Position numbers and translations under genes: made by a program. From assembly GCF_002174305.1 (NCBI RefSeq), contig NZ_MIJB01000027.1, positions 1-64,000 of the forward strand: DNA of 64,000 nucleotides. Direction: 5' to 3'. The DNA comes from Aeromicrobium sp. PE09-221 (GTDB lineage Bacteria > Actinomycetota > Actinomycetes > Propionibacteriales > Nocardioidaceae). This document shows, piece by piece, positions 8,048-21,162 of this stretch. The notes below the pieces were generated by a model, which worked only from the letters and a program-made list of their open reading frames with translations, was not told the origin of the DNA and made no database searches. Within the stretch, counting starts at the first letter, position 1. Each line of letters begins with the position of its first letter.

Positions 8048-9043
8048 ATGAACTGGGCATATATCTTCGAATTCGCCATCACGCAGGCTCTCGGGCCCAC
8101 CGCCGTGGTGTACGCGCTGGCCGCGATCGGCCTGAACATCCACTTCGGTTACACCGGTCTGTTGAACTTCGGCCAAGCCGGCTTCATGGCCGTTGGCGCC
8201 TACGGCACCGCCGCGAGCGTCGTGACCTTCGGCATCCCGCTGTGGGCCGGACTCCTCGTCGGCCTGCTCGCCACCGTGGTGCTCGCTCTCATCCTGGGCG
8301 TCCCGACACTACGACTACGGGCCGACTATCTGGCCATCGCGACGATCGCCGCGGCGGAGATCCTCCGCAGGATCTTCCAGTCGGTGACCTTCTCGGACAC
8401 CTTCGGCGGCAGCACCGGTCTCAGCGGATTCGCGCGCGACTTCTACGCACTGAATCCGTATACCGAGACCGTCAGCCTCGGCTTCATCAGCTTCCGCAAC
8501 ACCACGGCGTGGGTGCTGACCGTCGGCTGGGGACTCGTCCTGTTGTCGTGCCTCATCGTCTGGGCCGCCACCAAGAGCCCGTGGGGACGCGTCCTGAAGT
8601 CGATCCGGGAGGACGAGGACGCCGTGCGGTCGCTCGGCAAGAACGTCTATTGGTACAAGATGCAGGCGCTGATCCTGGGCGGCCTGTTCGGCGGTCTGGG
8701 CGGCATCGTGCTGATCCTGAGCCAGTCGGCGGCCGTCCCGACCGACTTCGCCACCAACACAACCTTCTTCGCCTGGGCGTGTCTCCTGCTCGGCGGAGCG
8801 GCTCGCGTCTGGGGTCCCGTCGTCGGTGCGATCATCTTCTGGTTCCTGCTGAACTTCCTCGGCGAGTTCTTCTCGCAGATGACGCGCGGCGCGGATCCGA
8901 TCCTGCCGACCTGGCTCATGACCGAGACGCAGGCGAGCCTCATCCGTTTCATCATCCTGGGACTGGGGCTCATGCTGTTGATGATCTTCCGGCCACAGGG
9001 AATCTTCGGCGATCGAAGGGAGCTGGCGATCGATGCCCGCTGA
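8048..9043 (+). CDS. livM: Branched-chain amino acid ABC transporter permease LivM
   Basis: The 331-residue polytopic protein carries the LivM signature GLNIHFGYTGLLNFGQAGFM near residue 30, about nine hydrophobic helices, and a cytoplasmic coupling region (SPWGRVLKSIREDEDAVRSLGKN, about 175-197) that contacts the ATPase subunits. The C-terminus LMLLMIFRPQGIFGDRR is typical. The ATG at 8048 lies 9 bases after the livH stop, with AAGGGGACGCC upstream as ribosome site. Its 3' end overlaps livG by 11 bases, implying coupled translation. It forms the second half of the transmembrane channel with LivH. Confidence 0.95.
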   Translation: MNWAYIFEFAITQALGPTAVVYALAAIGLNIHFGYTGLLNFGQAGFMAVGAYGTAASVVTFGIPLWAGLLVGLLATVVLALILGVPTLRLRADYLAIATIAAAEILRRIFQSVTFSDTFGGSTGLSGFARDFYALNPYTETVSLGFISFRNTTAWVLTVGWGLVLLSCLIVWAATKSPWGRVLKSIREDEDAVRSLGKNVYWYKMQALILGGLFGGLGGIVLILSQSAAVPTDFATNTTFFAWACLLLGGAARVWGPVVGAIIFWFLLNFLGEFFSQMTRGADPILPTWLMTETQASLIRFIILGLGLMLLMIFRPQGIFGDRRELAIDAR

Positions 9044-9962
9044 CACCAACGCCACCACCACCGGGCCGGCGGCCCTACAGGGCCTGGCGACCGAGCCGGG
9101 CGTCCCGAAGCCCGATCCGATCCTCGTCGGTGACAAGATCAAGCGCAGTTTCGGCGGTCTGACGGCCGTCGACGTGGCCCACATCGAGGTCCAGCGCGGT
9201 GCGATCACGGCCCTCATCGGGCCCAACGGCGCCGGCAAGACCACGCTGTTCAACCTGCTGACCGGCTTCGACAAGCCGGACTCGGGCAGGTGGTCCTTCA
9301 ACGACAAGTCGCTCGACGGGGTGCCGGCCTTCAAGGTCGCCCGCCGGGGCATGGTGCGCACGTTCCAGCTGACGAAGGTCCTCGCGAAGCTCACCGTGAT
9401 CGAGAACATGCGACTGGGCGCCACCGGACAACGCGGTGAGAAGTTCCTCAGCGCGCTGTTCCGTCCGCTGTGGAAGAGCCAGGAGGATGAGATCACCCGA
9501 CGGGCCGATGACCTGCTCGCCCGGTTCACACTCGACGCGAAACGCGAGGACTTCGCCGGATCGCTGTCAGGGGGCCAGCGCAAGTTGTTGGAGATGGCTC
9601 GCGCACTCATGGTCGATCCCGAGCTCGTCATGCTCGATGAGCCGATGGCCGGGGTCAATCCGGCCCTCAAGCAGTCCCTTCTCGGACATGTGAAGTCACT
9701 GCGCGAGGACGGCCGCACCGTGCTCTTCGTCGAACACGACATGGACATGGTCCGAGACATCTCCGACTGGGTCATCGTGATGGCCCAGGGCGAGATCGTC
9801 GCCGAGGGCACACCCGCGCAGGTGATGGCCGACGAAAGGGTGATCGATGCCTACCTCGGCGCTCACCACGACACTGACCTGACCGAGCTGGACGAGGAGG
9901 CTGTGCAGGCTGAGGCCGAAGCAGAGCTCGACCAGGAAGAGGAGGTGAAGAAGGATGACTGA
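9033..9962 (+). CDS. livG: Branched-chain amino acid ABC transporter ATPase LivG
   Basis: The 309-residue ATPase has a Walker A motif GPNGAGKTT (about residue 66), signature LSGGQRK, Walker B LVMLDEPMAG and switch His in FVEHDMDMV. It is longer than the roughly 255-residue E. coli LivG because of a 30-residue Thr/Ala/Pro-rich N-terminal extension and a 30-residue, very acidic C-terminal tail (runs such as EAEAELDQEEE). It powers transport through LivH-LivM together with LivF. The ATG at 9033 overlaps the livM end by 11 bases, and its own end overlaps livF by 8 bases, so all four liv genes form one coupled operon. Confidence 0.94.
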   Translation: MPADTNATTTGPAALQGLATEPGVPKPDPILVGDKIKRSFGGLTAVDVAHIEVQRGAITALIGPNGAGKTTLFNLLTGFDKPDSGRWSFNDKSLDGVPAFKVARRGMVRTFQLTKVLAKLTVIENMRLGATGQRGEKFLSALFRPLWKSQEDEITRRADDLLARFTLDAKREDFAGSLSGGQRKLLEMARALMVDPELVMLDEPMAGVNPALKQSLLGHVKSLREDGRTVLFVEHDMDMVRDISDWVIVMAQGEIVAEGTPAQVMADERVIDAYLGAHHDTDLTELDEEAVQAEAEAELDQEEEVKKDD

Positions 9963-10737
9963 CACCGACGCTCTCGCGATCGAACGTGAGAAGCACCTGA
10001 CCGGCGCCGAGGACGCGGTGCTACGTGCCGATGATCTGATCGCCGGCTACCTCCCGGGCGTCAACATCCTCAACGGGGCGGACCTGTACTGCCAGCGAGG
10101 GGAGCTCGTCGGCATCATCGGCCCGAACGGAGCGGGCAAGTCGACCCTGTTGAAGTCACTCTTCGGTCTGGTCAAGGTGCACAGCGGCACCGTCAAGCTC
10201 GAAGGTCAGGACATCACGAATCAACGGGCCGATCAGCTGGTCGCCAAGGGAATCGGCTTCGTCCCGCAGACGAACAACGTGTTCCCGAGTCTGACGATCG
10301 AGGAGAACCTCGAGATGGGGTGCTACCAGGCTCCCCGTCAGTTCACCGAACGCTTCGAGTTCGTGACCGATCTGTTCCCACGGCTCGGCGAGCGACGGAA
10401 GCAGCGGGCAGGGTCACTGTCCGGTGGTGAGCGTCAGATGGTGGCGATGGGACGCGCCCTCATGATGGATCCGTCGGTATTGCTCCTCGACGAGCCGTCG
10501 GCGGGCCTCTCCCCTGTCCTTCAGGACGAGGTCTTCGTGCAGACCCGCACGATCAACAAGGCCGGCGTCTCGGTCATCATGGTCGAGCAGAATGCTCGTC
10601 GATGCCTCCAGATCTGCGATCGCGGCTATGTGCTCGATCAGGGCCGCAATGCCTACAGCGGACGCGGACGCCAGCTGGCCAACGACCCGAAGGTGATCGA
10701 ACTCTACCTCGGCACCCTCGGCGCCAAGGCCGACTGA
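9955..10737 (+). CDS. livF: Branched-chain amino acid ABC transporter ATPase LivF
   Basis: The 260-residue ATPase shows Walker A GPNGAGKST (about residue 56), signature LSGGERQM, Walker B VLLLDEPSAGL and switch His region MVEQNARR, in which the usual His is replaced as is normal for LivF. The FVPQTNNVFPSLTIEENL segment is the LivF Q-loop region. It forms the ATPase pair with LivG. The ATG at 9955 overlaps the livG end. It is the last gene of the operon and is followed by a strong hairpin at 10753-10780. Confidence 0.95.
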   Translation: MTDTDALAIEREKHLTGAEDAVLRADDLIAGYLPGVNILNGADLYCQRGELVGIIGPNGAGKSTLLKSLFGLVKVHSGTVKLEGQDITNQRADQLVAKGIGFVPQTNNVFPSLTIEENLEMGCYQAPRQFTERFEFVTDLFPRLGERRKQRAGSLSGGERQMVAMGRALMMDPSVLLLDEPSAGLSPVLQDEVFVQTRTINKAGVSVIMVEQNARRCLQICDRGYVLDQGRNAYSGRGRQLANDPKVIELYLGTLGAKAD

Positions 10738-10752
10738 ACCGCACCACGAGCA

Positions 10753-10780
10753 GGGGGCTGGACCACGGGGTCCAGCCCCC
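10753..10780 (+). terminator. Terminator hairpin after livF
   Basis: GGGGGCTGGACC and GGTCCAGCCCCC form a perfect 12-base-pair stem with a 4-base loop (ACGG), 16 bases after the livF stop. There is no T-run after it (TCGTCGTGTC), as is common for actinobacterial stem-type terminators. Confidence 0.75.
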
Positions 10781-10820
10781 TCGTCGTGTCCCTGTCTCCC
10801 ACGTCACTGTGCGGACCGAC

Positions 10821-10850
10821 GAGAGCCCCGGCCGGTCGGCCGGGGCTCTC
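10821..10850 (-). terminator. Terminator hairpin after livK
   Basis: GAGAGCCCCGGCC and GGCCGGGGCTCTC form a perfect 13-base-pair stem with a GGTC loop, 25 bases beyond the livK stop on the minus strand. Together with the preceding hairpin it separates the convergent livF and livK transcripts, and it would work in either direction. Confidence 0.75.
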
Positions 10851-10874
10851 GCCACCTCAGATGGTGCTGGAGTC

Positions 10875-12134
10875 TCAGATCTCTCCGAGGATGTAGTCCA
10901 GCGGGCTGTGGTTGTTATTGGCGCCGTACTCGTAGACACCGATGGTGGCGGCCGTCGGGCTGCCGGTGTCACCGAGCTCGATCGGACCGGACGCGCCGTC
11001 GTAGTCGATGTCCTCGCCGTTCTCCAGCAGCTCCTTGCAGTCGGCGAAGGTCTCGCACTTGGTGCCGTCCTTGGTCACCTCGATGATGTGCTCGGCGATA
11101 TCCGTGCCGGCATCGGAGTCGGCCGCGATGGCCGCGAGTGCCGAGACGATCACCGCGTCATAGGACTCCGCCGAGTAGGTGAAGTCGTTCAGATCCGGAT
11201 CGATCTCCAGCAGACGGTTACGGAAATCGTCCGAGAGCTCCGGGCCAGGCATCGTCGCTTTGACGCCCTCGAGGGTGCCCTCGGGGAACTCACCCTCGTA
11301 GTTGGCGATATTGCCGTCCACGAAGTAGATCTGGACATCGGCGGGACCGACACCGGCCGAGACCATCTCCGGGATGATGCGCTTGGTCTCGTCGAAGGCG
11401 ATCAGGGCGACCGCGTCCGCGCCCGAATCGGCGATTTGCTGGATCTCGGTGCCGAAGGTCGTGGCATTGGGGTCATAGGGCACGGCGGCGTCGACGGTGC
11501 CACCGCTCTGCTCGAAGACCTCCGTGACGACATTGGCGAGCGCGTCGCCGTAGTCGTCCTGGCGCGAGAGGATCGCCAGATTGCTGTGTCCGTCGCTCGC
11601 CGCCAGGTTGGCGAGAACATTGCCCTGCAGAACATCTGAGGGCGCCGTGCGGAAGTAGAGCCCGCCATCGTCGTATTCGTCGAACGCCGGCGAGGTGTTG
11701 GCCGGCGAGAACTGCACGACGCCGGCGCCCGTGATCTGGTCGATGACCGTCATCGAGACACCGGAGGCCGCCGCGCCGACGATGACATCGGCATTCTTGC
11801 TCAGCAGATTGTCGACCTCGCCCGGGGCGATATTCGGTTCGCCGTCGCCGGAATCGGCGCGCTCGTGGACGACCTCCTCGCCAAGGACGCCACCGGCCTC
11901 GTTGATCTCCTGGACCGCGAGATCGACGCCCGCGAACTCCGGGGGGCCGAGGAACGAGAGGCTGCCGGTCTGGGGAAGCAGCGAGCCGATGGTGAGGACA
12001 CCGTCGGCTTCGACCGAGGAGCCGCCGCCGGAGTCACCGTCGGCGCTGTCGTCATCGCCGCCACAGGCCGCGAGCACCAGGGCGCTCGCCGACGCCACAG
12101 CCGCGAGGCGGAGTGTCTTGCTCGTGCGCTTCAT
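10875..12134 (-). CDS. livK: Branched-chain amino acid-binding lipoprotein
   Basis: The 419-residue protein begins with a lipoprotein signal peptide ending LVLAAC (Cys24), followed by a Gly/Asp/Ser linker, then a periplasmic-binding fold of the LivK/amide-binding type (VLTIGSLLPQTGSLSFLGPP, EFAGVDLAVQEINEAGG, then a second lobe from about residue 150). It captures branched-chain or related amino acids at the cell surface and passes them to LivHMGF. It is transcribed toward the liv operon from the other side, not within it. The ATG at 12134, preceded by GGAGG, was taken over an in-frame TTG one codon upstream. Specificity for Leu/Ile/Val is inferred from the neighbours; amides or other amino acids remain possible. 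Confidence 0.88.
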   Translation of the reverse strand: MKRTSKTLRLAAVASASALVLAACGGDDDSADGDSGGGSSVEADGVLTIGSLLPQTGSLSFLGPPEFAGVDLAVQEINEAGGVLGEEVVHERADSGDGEPNIAPGEVDNLLSKNADVIVGAAASGVSMTVIDQITGAGVVQFSPANTSPAFDEYDDGGLYFRTAPSDVLQGNVLANLAASDGHSNLAILSRQDDYGDALANVVTEVFEQSGGTVDAAVPYDPNATTFGTEIQQIADSGADAVALIAFDETKRIIPEMVSAGVGPADVQIYFVDGNIANYEGEFPEGTLEGVKATMPGPELSDDFRNRLLEIDPDLNDFTYSAESYDAVIVSALAAIAADSDAGTDIAEHIIEVTKDGTKCETFADCKELLENGEDIDYDGASGPIELGDTGSPTAATIGVYEYGANNNHSPLDYILGEI

Positions 12135-12265
12135 CAATCCTCCGATAGGTCAGTCGTCACCCGGGTGGTCCCGGACGTGATTGCAGAGGACTCTAATCGC
12201 CAAATGTGACGTTCGGCGCACTGTGAGGTATTTCAGGTGTTTCGTAGCCAAGTTGTAACTCTCGG

Positions 12266-12868
12266 TCACCCGCGCAACGAGGGTCCGTGCTCGATCACGG
12301 CCTCGGCGACCTCGCGCATGGACATGCGGACGTCCATCGCCGTCTTCTGGATCCAGCGAAAGGCCTCGGGCTCGGTGATCGCCAGAGCCTCCTGGAGCAT
12401 CGACTTGGCGCGTTCGACGGCCTTGCGGGTGGCGAGCTGCTCGGACAGGTCGTCGATCTCACTCTCCAAGAGACGGATCTCGGCGAACCTACTGCGGGCC
12501 ATCTCGATCGCAGGGATGAGGTCCGCCGCGGTGAAGGGCTTGACGAGGTACGCCATGGCACCTGCCTCACGGGCGCGCTCGACGAGTTCGCGCTGGCTGA
12601 AGGCGGTGAGCATGACGACCGGTGCGAGACGGGCCCGAGCGATCTGGGAGGCCGCGGCGATGCCGTCAAGCTTGGGCATCTTGACGTCCATCACGACGAG
12701 ATCGGGTCGATGCTCAGTGGTCAGCGTGACGGCCTGCTCGCCATCGGCGGCCTGGGCGACGACATCGTAACCGGCTTCGCCGAGCATCTCCGCCAGATCC
12801 ATGCGGATCAGCGCCTCATCCTCGGCGATGACGACACGCGGGGTCGAGCGCGGGGGCATAGAGGTCAC
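12266..12868 (-). CDS. pdtaR: ANTAR-domain response regulator (PdtaR-like)
   Basis: The 200-residue protein has a receiver domain (about 10-125) with acidic pocket AEDE, phosphoacceptor Asp61 in VVMDVKMPKLDG and the conserved Lys in YLVKPF, followed by an ANTAR RNA-binding helical bundle (about 130-195; ATRKAVERAKSML, EAFRWIQKTAM). ANTAR proteins bind paired hexaloop RNA hairpins and prevent termination; mycobacterial PdtaR is partnered by the histidine kinase PdtaS. No kinase lies in this window. Position between polA/liv and tRNA-Leu/pyk is typical for Actinobacteria. The targets cannot be told from the sequence. Confidence 0.92.
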   Translation of the reverse strand: MTSMPPRSTPRVVIAEDEALIRMDLAEMLGEAGYDVVAQAADGEQAVTLTTEHRPDLVVMDVKMPKLDGIAAASQIARARLAPVVMLTAFSQRELVERAREAGAMAYLVKPFTAADLIPAIEMARSRFAEIRLLESEIDDLSEQLATRKAVERAKSMLQEALAITEPEAFRWIQKTAMDVRMSMREVAEAVIEHGPSLRG

Positions 12869-12900
12869 CCCTTAAGGTTATCGGGCGCGCTGTCGCAGGA

Positions 12901-12983
12901 GCCGGGTTGGCGGAATGGTAGACGCGATGGTCTCAAAAACCATTGTCCGAAAGGGCGTGCGGGTTCGAGTCCCGCACCCGGCA
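12901..12983 (+). tRNA. tRNA-Leu (anticodon CAA)
   Basis: The acceptor arms GCCGGGT (12901-12907) and ACCCGGC (12976-12982) pair perfectly and are followed by discriminator A. The anticodon stem ATGGT/ACCAT encloses the loop CTCAAAA, giving anticodon CAA at 12934-12936, which reads the TTG leucine codon. A long variable arm (TGTCCGAAAGGGCG) marks a class II tRNA, and GGTTCGAGTCC is the T loop. CCA is not encoded. It stands alone, divergent from pdtaR. Confidence 0.97.
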
Positions 12984-13207
12984 CCGCCGCGCGAGCACGC
13001 CCGCAGAGCGAGTTGATGTCGCTAAGTCCGCACTCACGGCTGAGCCCCTCCCGAACCGCGCACCTCGCGACCTAAGACGTACCTCGGACGTGACCATCCG
13101 CGGCCTCAGCCCGGTGCCGGCTTGCCGGCTGGCGAGATCACGAACCCGGTCGAGCCACGCCCGACCCATCTCAGTCCCCCGAGACATTCCGCCCCAGCCT
13201 CACGAGG

Positions 13208-13261
13208 TTTGTCCACTTGTGGCCCGTTTCCGAGGTCAGAAACGGGCCACAAGTGGACAAA
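13208..13261. terminator. Long convergent-junction hairpin (TTGTGGCCC family, copy 1)
   Basis: Arms at 13208-13230 and 13239-13261 are perfect 23-base inverted repeats around the core TTGTGGCCC, with an 8-base loop CGAGGTCA. The hairpin lies 36 bases past the pyk stop (minus strand) and downstream of tRNA-Leu (plus strand), so it probably ends transcripts from both sides. T-runs precede and A-runs follow the stem rather than the usual order. The rest of the gene-free stretch 12984-13297 (314 bases) shows only a small GCCGGC-TT-GCCGGC palindrome near 13114 and no ORF with coding support. Confidence 0.7.
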
Positions 13262-13297
13262 TCTTGGACCGGGACGGTCCTCAGGAAGCCCAGCGGG

Positions 13298-14755
13298 TCA
13301 GTGAGGGGTCTCGTCGATCTCGTAGGCCGGGACGACGTGGTTGATGGCATCGCCCATGTTGTGCACACGCAGGGCGTTGGTCGATCCCGGGATGCCCGGA
13401 GGGGCACCGGCCACGATGACGACCTGCGTCCCCGCGGCGCATTTGCCGATATCGAGCAGCGCGCGGTCGACCTGCAGCACCATCTGGTCGGTGTGCTTGA
13501 CCTCGGGCACCAGGAAGGTCTCCACACCCCAGGTGAGCGCCAACTGGTCTCGGACCTTGGCATGCGGGGTGAAGGCGATGACCGGGATATGCGAGCGGTA
13601 CCGGGCCATGCGGCGCGCGGAATCGCCGCTGGTGGTGAAGGCCACGACGTACTCCGCCTCGACCGACTCGGCGACCTGCGACGCCGCGCGGCAGATGATG
13701 CCGCGCTTGGTCTTGGGCTGCCAGGTGTACTCGGCCATCCGCGGGAGTCCGTGGTCCTCGGTGGACTCGACGATCCGCGCCATGATCTTGACCGTCTGCA
13801 CCGGGAACTGGCCGACACTCGTCTCGCCGGACAGCATCACCGCGTCGGCACCGTCGAGCACAGCATTCGCCACATCGGACGCCTCGGCGCGGGTCGGCCG
13901 CGGAGCGGAGATCATCGACTCCAGCATCTGTGTCGCCACGATGACCGGCTTGGCATTGCGGCGGGCCTTCTCGATGATCGTCTTCTGCACGAGCGGGACA
14001 TCCTCGAGGGGCAACTCCACGCCGAGATCGCCGCGCGCGACCATGAAGCCGTCGAAGGCGTCCATGATCTCGTCGAGATTGGCCACAGCCTGGGGCTTCT
14101 CGATCTTGGCGATGATCGGGACGAAGACACCCTCCTCGCGCATGATCGCGCGAACATCCTCCGCATCGGCGGCGGTGCGGACGAAGGACAGCGCGATGAA
14201 GTCGACATTGGAACGCAGCGCGAAACGCAGGTCCTCGACATCCTTCTCGCTCAACGCCGGTACGCTGACGTTCACCCCCGGCAGGTTGATGCCCTTGTTG
14301 TTGCTGACCGGCCCGGGCACCTCGACCGTGGTGACGACATCGGTGTCGGTGACCTCGGTGGCCCGCAGGCGTACCTTGCCATCGTCGATGAGGATCTCGT
14401 CACCCTCGCTGACATCCCCGGGCAAGCCCTTGAACGTCGTCGAGGCACGCTCACGGTCGCCGATGACGTCCTCGGTGGTGATGGTGAACGTGTCACCGAC
14501 CTTGAGCTCATAGGGTCCGTCCTCGAACCGGCCGAGGCGGATCTTGGGTCCCTGCAGATCGGCGAGGACGGCGATGGCCTTGCCCGTGGCCTCAGCAGCG
14601 CGACGCACGCGCTCCAGGCGCTTGAGCTGCTCGCTCTGGTCGCCGTGGCTCATGTTCAGGCGAGCGACATCCATCCCCGCGATCGCGAGTTCGAGGATGC
14701 GCTCCGCAGTGTCGGTCGCGGGTCCGAGGGTGCAAACGATTTTGGCTCTACGCAC
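13298..14755 (-). CDS. pyk: Pyruvate kinase
   Basis: The 485-residue enzyme converts phosphoenolpyruvate and ADP to pyruvate and ATP in glycolysis. It shows the N-terminal MRRAKIVCTLGPAT, the substrate region ARLNMSHGD, the catalytic/metal segment VPIIAKIEKPQAVANLDEI (catalytic Lys and metal-binding Glu, about 220-240), MVARGDLGVELP, and the ATQMLESM signature, then the C-terminal effector domain. The length is normal for the family. The ATG at 14755 matches the conserved N-terminus. It is a single gene ended by the long hairpin at 13208-13261. Confidence 0.97.
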   Translation of the reverse strand: MRRAKIVCTLGPATDTAERILELAIAGMDVARLNMSHGDQSEQLKRLERVRRAAEATGKAIAVLADLQGPKIRLGRFEDGPYELKVGDTFTITTEDVIGDRERASTTFKGLPGDVSEGDEILIDDGKVRLRATEVTDTDVVTTVEVPGPVSNNKGINLPGVNVSVPALSEKDVEDLRFALRSNVDFIALSFVRTAADAEDVRAIMREEGVFVPIIAKIEKPQAVANLDEIMDAFDGFMVARGDLGVELPLEDVPLVQKTIIEKARRNAKPVIVATQMLESMISAPRPTRAEASDVANAVLDGADAVMLSGETSVGQFPVQTVKIMARIVESTEDHGLPRMAEYTWQPKTKRGIICRAASQVAESVEAEYVVAFTTSGDSARRMARYRSHIPVIAFTPHAKVRDQLALTWGVETFLVPEVKHTDQMVLQVDRALLDIGKCAAGTQVVIVAGAPPGIPGSTNALRVHNMGDAINHVVPAYEIDETPH

Positions 14756-14828
14756 GCCCCTCAGTCTAGTGGCGCGAAGAAGCTACTAGCGAGTTCACGA
14801 GCCCCGCGCCGATCGGCACCGCGAAGCG

Positions 14829-14864
14829 GACGGCCCCGGCCACACGGGGGTGACCGAGGCCGTC
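14829..14864 (-). terminator. Imperfect hairpin after gltD
   Basis: GACGGCC (14829-14835) pairs with GGCCGTC (14858-14864), continuing inward as CGG/CCG after one mismatch. It lies 17 bases past the gltD stop on the minus strand and before the pyk start, a fitting place for the glutamate synthase operon terminator. Confidence 0.5.
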
Positions 14865-14880
14865 GCGCGATGGGGCGACG

Positions 14881-16339
14881 TCAGACCGTCAACGGACGAT
14901 CCGTGGGCTTGATCGGCCGCGGCAGGGTTGACGTCCCATCGGTGAGATAGGCGTCGACACCCGCGGCAGCCGCACGGCCCTCTGCGATCGCCCACACGAT
15001 GAGCGACTGGCCGCGCCCACAGTCGCCGGCCACGAACACGCCGTCGACGCTGGACATGAAGTTCACGTCCCGCACGACATTGCCGCGCTCGTCCAGCTCG
15101 ACACCAAGCTGTTCGACGACACCCTCTTTCTCGGGCCCCGTGAAGCCCATCGCGAACAGCACCAGCTGGGCGGGGATCACCCGCTCGGAGCCCTCGACCT
15201 CCTCGAAGCGACCGTCCTTCATCTCCACCTCGGTGATCCGCAGACCCGTGACGTCTCCGTCCTCGCCCACGAACTCCTTGGTCGAGACGGCGTAGACGCG
15301 GTCACCGCCCTCCTCGTGGGCCGACGCCACGCGGTAGATCATCGGATAGGTCGGCCACGGCTGATGCTCGGGACGGTCCTCCCCCGGCTGGGGCATGATC
15401 TCCAGACTGGTCACCGAGCGGGCACCCTGACGGATAGCGGTGCCGAGGCAGTCCGCACCCGTGTCACCACCGCCGATGATGACGACATCCTTGCCGGTCG
15501 CGACGATCTGGTCCTCGACCTCCTCGCCGAGAGCCACACGATTGGCCTGCGGCAGGTAGTCCATCGCCTGGTGAATGCCACCGAGCTCGCGCCCCGGCGC
15601 CGGCAGATCACGTCGGACCGTCGCGCCGATCGCGAGCACGACCGCGTCGTAACGGTCACGCAGCTGCGTACCGGTGATCTTCTCACCGATCCGCACACCG
15701 GTACGGAACACGGTGCCCTCACGCTGCATCTGCAAGATGCGGCGGTCGACATGCTCCTTCTCCATCTTGAACTCCGGGATGCCGTACCGCAGCAGTCCGC
15801 CGGGCTGGTCGTCGCGCTCGTAGACCGCGACGGTATGTCCCGACCGGGTCAGCTGCTGCGCCACGGCCAGACCCGCGGGTCCGGAACCGACGACGGCCAC
15901 GGTCTTGCCGGTGAGCCACTCCGGGGGCTCGGGTTGGACGTTGTTCTCGTCCCAGGCCTTGTCGATGATCGAGACCTCGACATTCTTGATCGTGACCGGG
16001 TCACGATTGATGCCGACGACACATGAGGTCTCGCACGGAGCAGGACACAACCGCCCGGTGAACTCCGGGAAGTTGTTGGTGGCGTGCAAGCGCTCGATCG
16101 CATCGGACCAGTCGTCGCGCCACACCAGGTCGTTCCACTCCGGGATCAGATTGCCCAATGGGCAGCCCTGATGGCAGAACGGGATGCCGCAGTCCATGCA
16201 GCGCCCGGCCTGCTCGGTGATGATCGGCAGCAGGGCACGCCCAGCGCCACCGGGGTAGACCTCTTTCCAATCTTTCACTCGCTCCTCGACGGGACGGCGC
16301 TCGGCCACCCGGCGCGGAGTGGTCATGAAGCCACGGGGA

Positions 16340-16347
<8 letters not shown>
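14881..16347 (-). CDS. gltD: Glutamate synthase (NADPH) small subunit
   Basis: The 488-residue subunit passes electrons from NADPH through FAD and iron-sulfur clusters to GltB, for glutamate formation from glutamine and 2-oxoglutarate. N-terminal cysteines [17 protein letters not shown] and [10 protein letters not shown] (about 52-105) would bind the [4Fe-4S] clusters. [13 protein letters not shown] (about 154) is the FAD dinucleotide fold, and GGGDTGADC (about 292) the NADPH fold. [12 protein letters not shown] is the family's usual N-terminus, supporting the ATG at 16347. The start overlaps the gltB stop by 8 bases, so the two are translationally coupled. Confidence 0.97.
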
Positions 16348-20875
<4,528 letters not shown>

Positions 20876-21162
20876 GCAGCCGTCCTCACGTCGTCTGGAA
20901 CTACCTGGAAAGGGCGCTGTGCTCGGTGCACTGGCACCGGGGACGACGTTGGCCACGGACAGCTTGGCGAGTCTACCGCATATGTCGCCTGAGTACCTAT
21001 CGGCGGGCTCCGTGTTACCGGCTCGTATCGACAGTGAACGGCGCGCTCATCGTACGCCGAGTGCGCAGCTTGCTAGCGGTGATCGACACACACCACCACT
21101 CCGCGCGGTGCGGTACACACCTCTCGGGCACGGCGAGACGTGTCTACGTCACCGCGGCATGG

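Noticed and set aside
12190..12225. TGTGA-like words upstream of livK as a second CRP site.
   Set aside because: The two TGTGA words point the same way and do not form a dyad with six-base spacing.
13114..13127. GCCGGC-TT-GCCGGC palindrome after tRNA-Leu as its terminator.
   Set aside because: The stem is short with a two-base loop and lies 130 bases from the tRNA; the long hairpin at 13208 is a better candidate.
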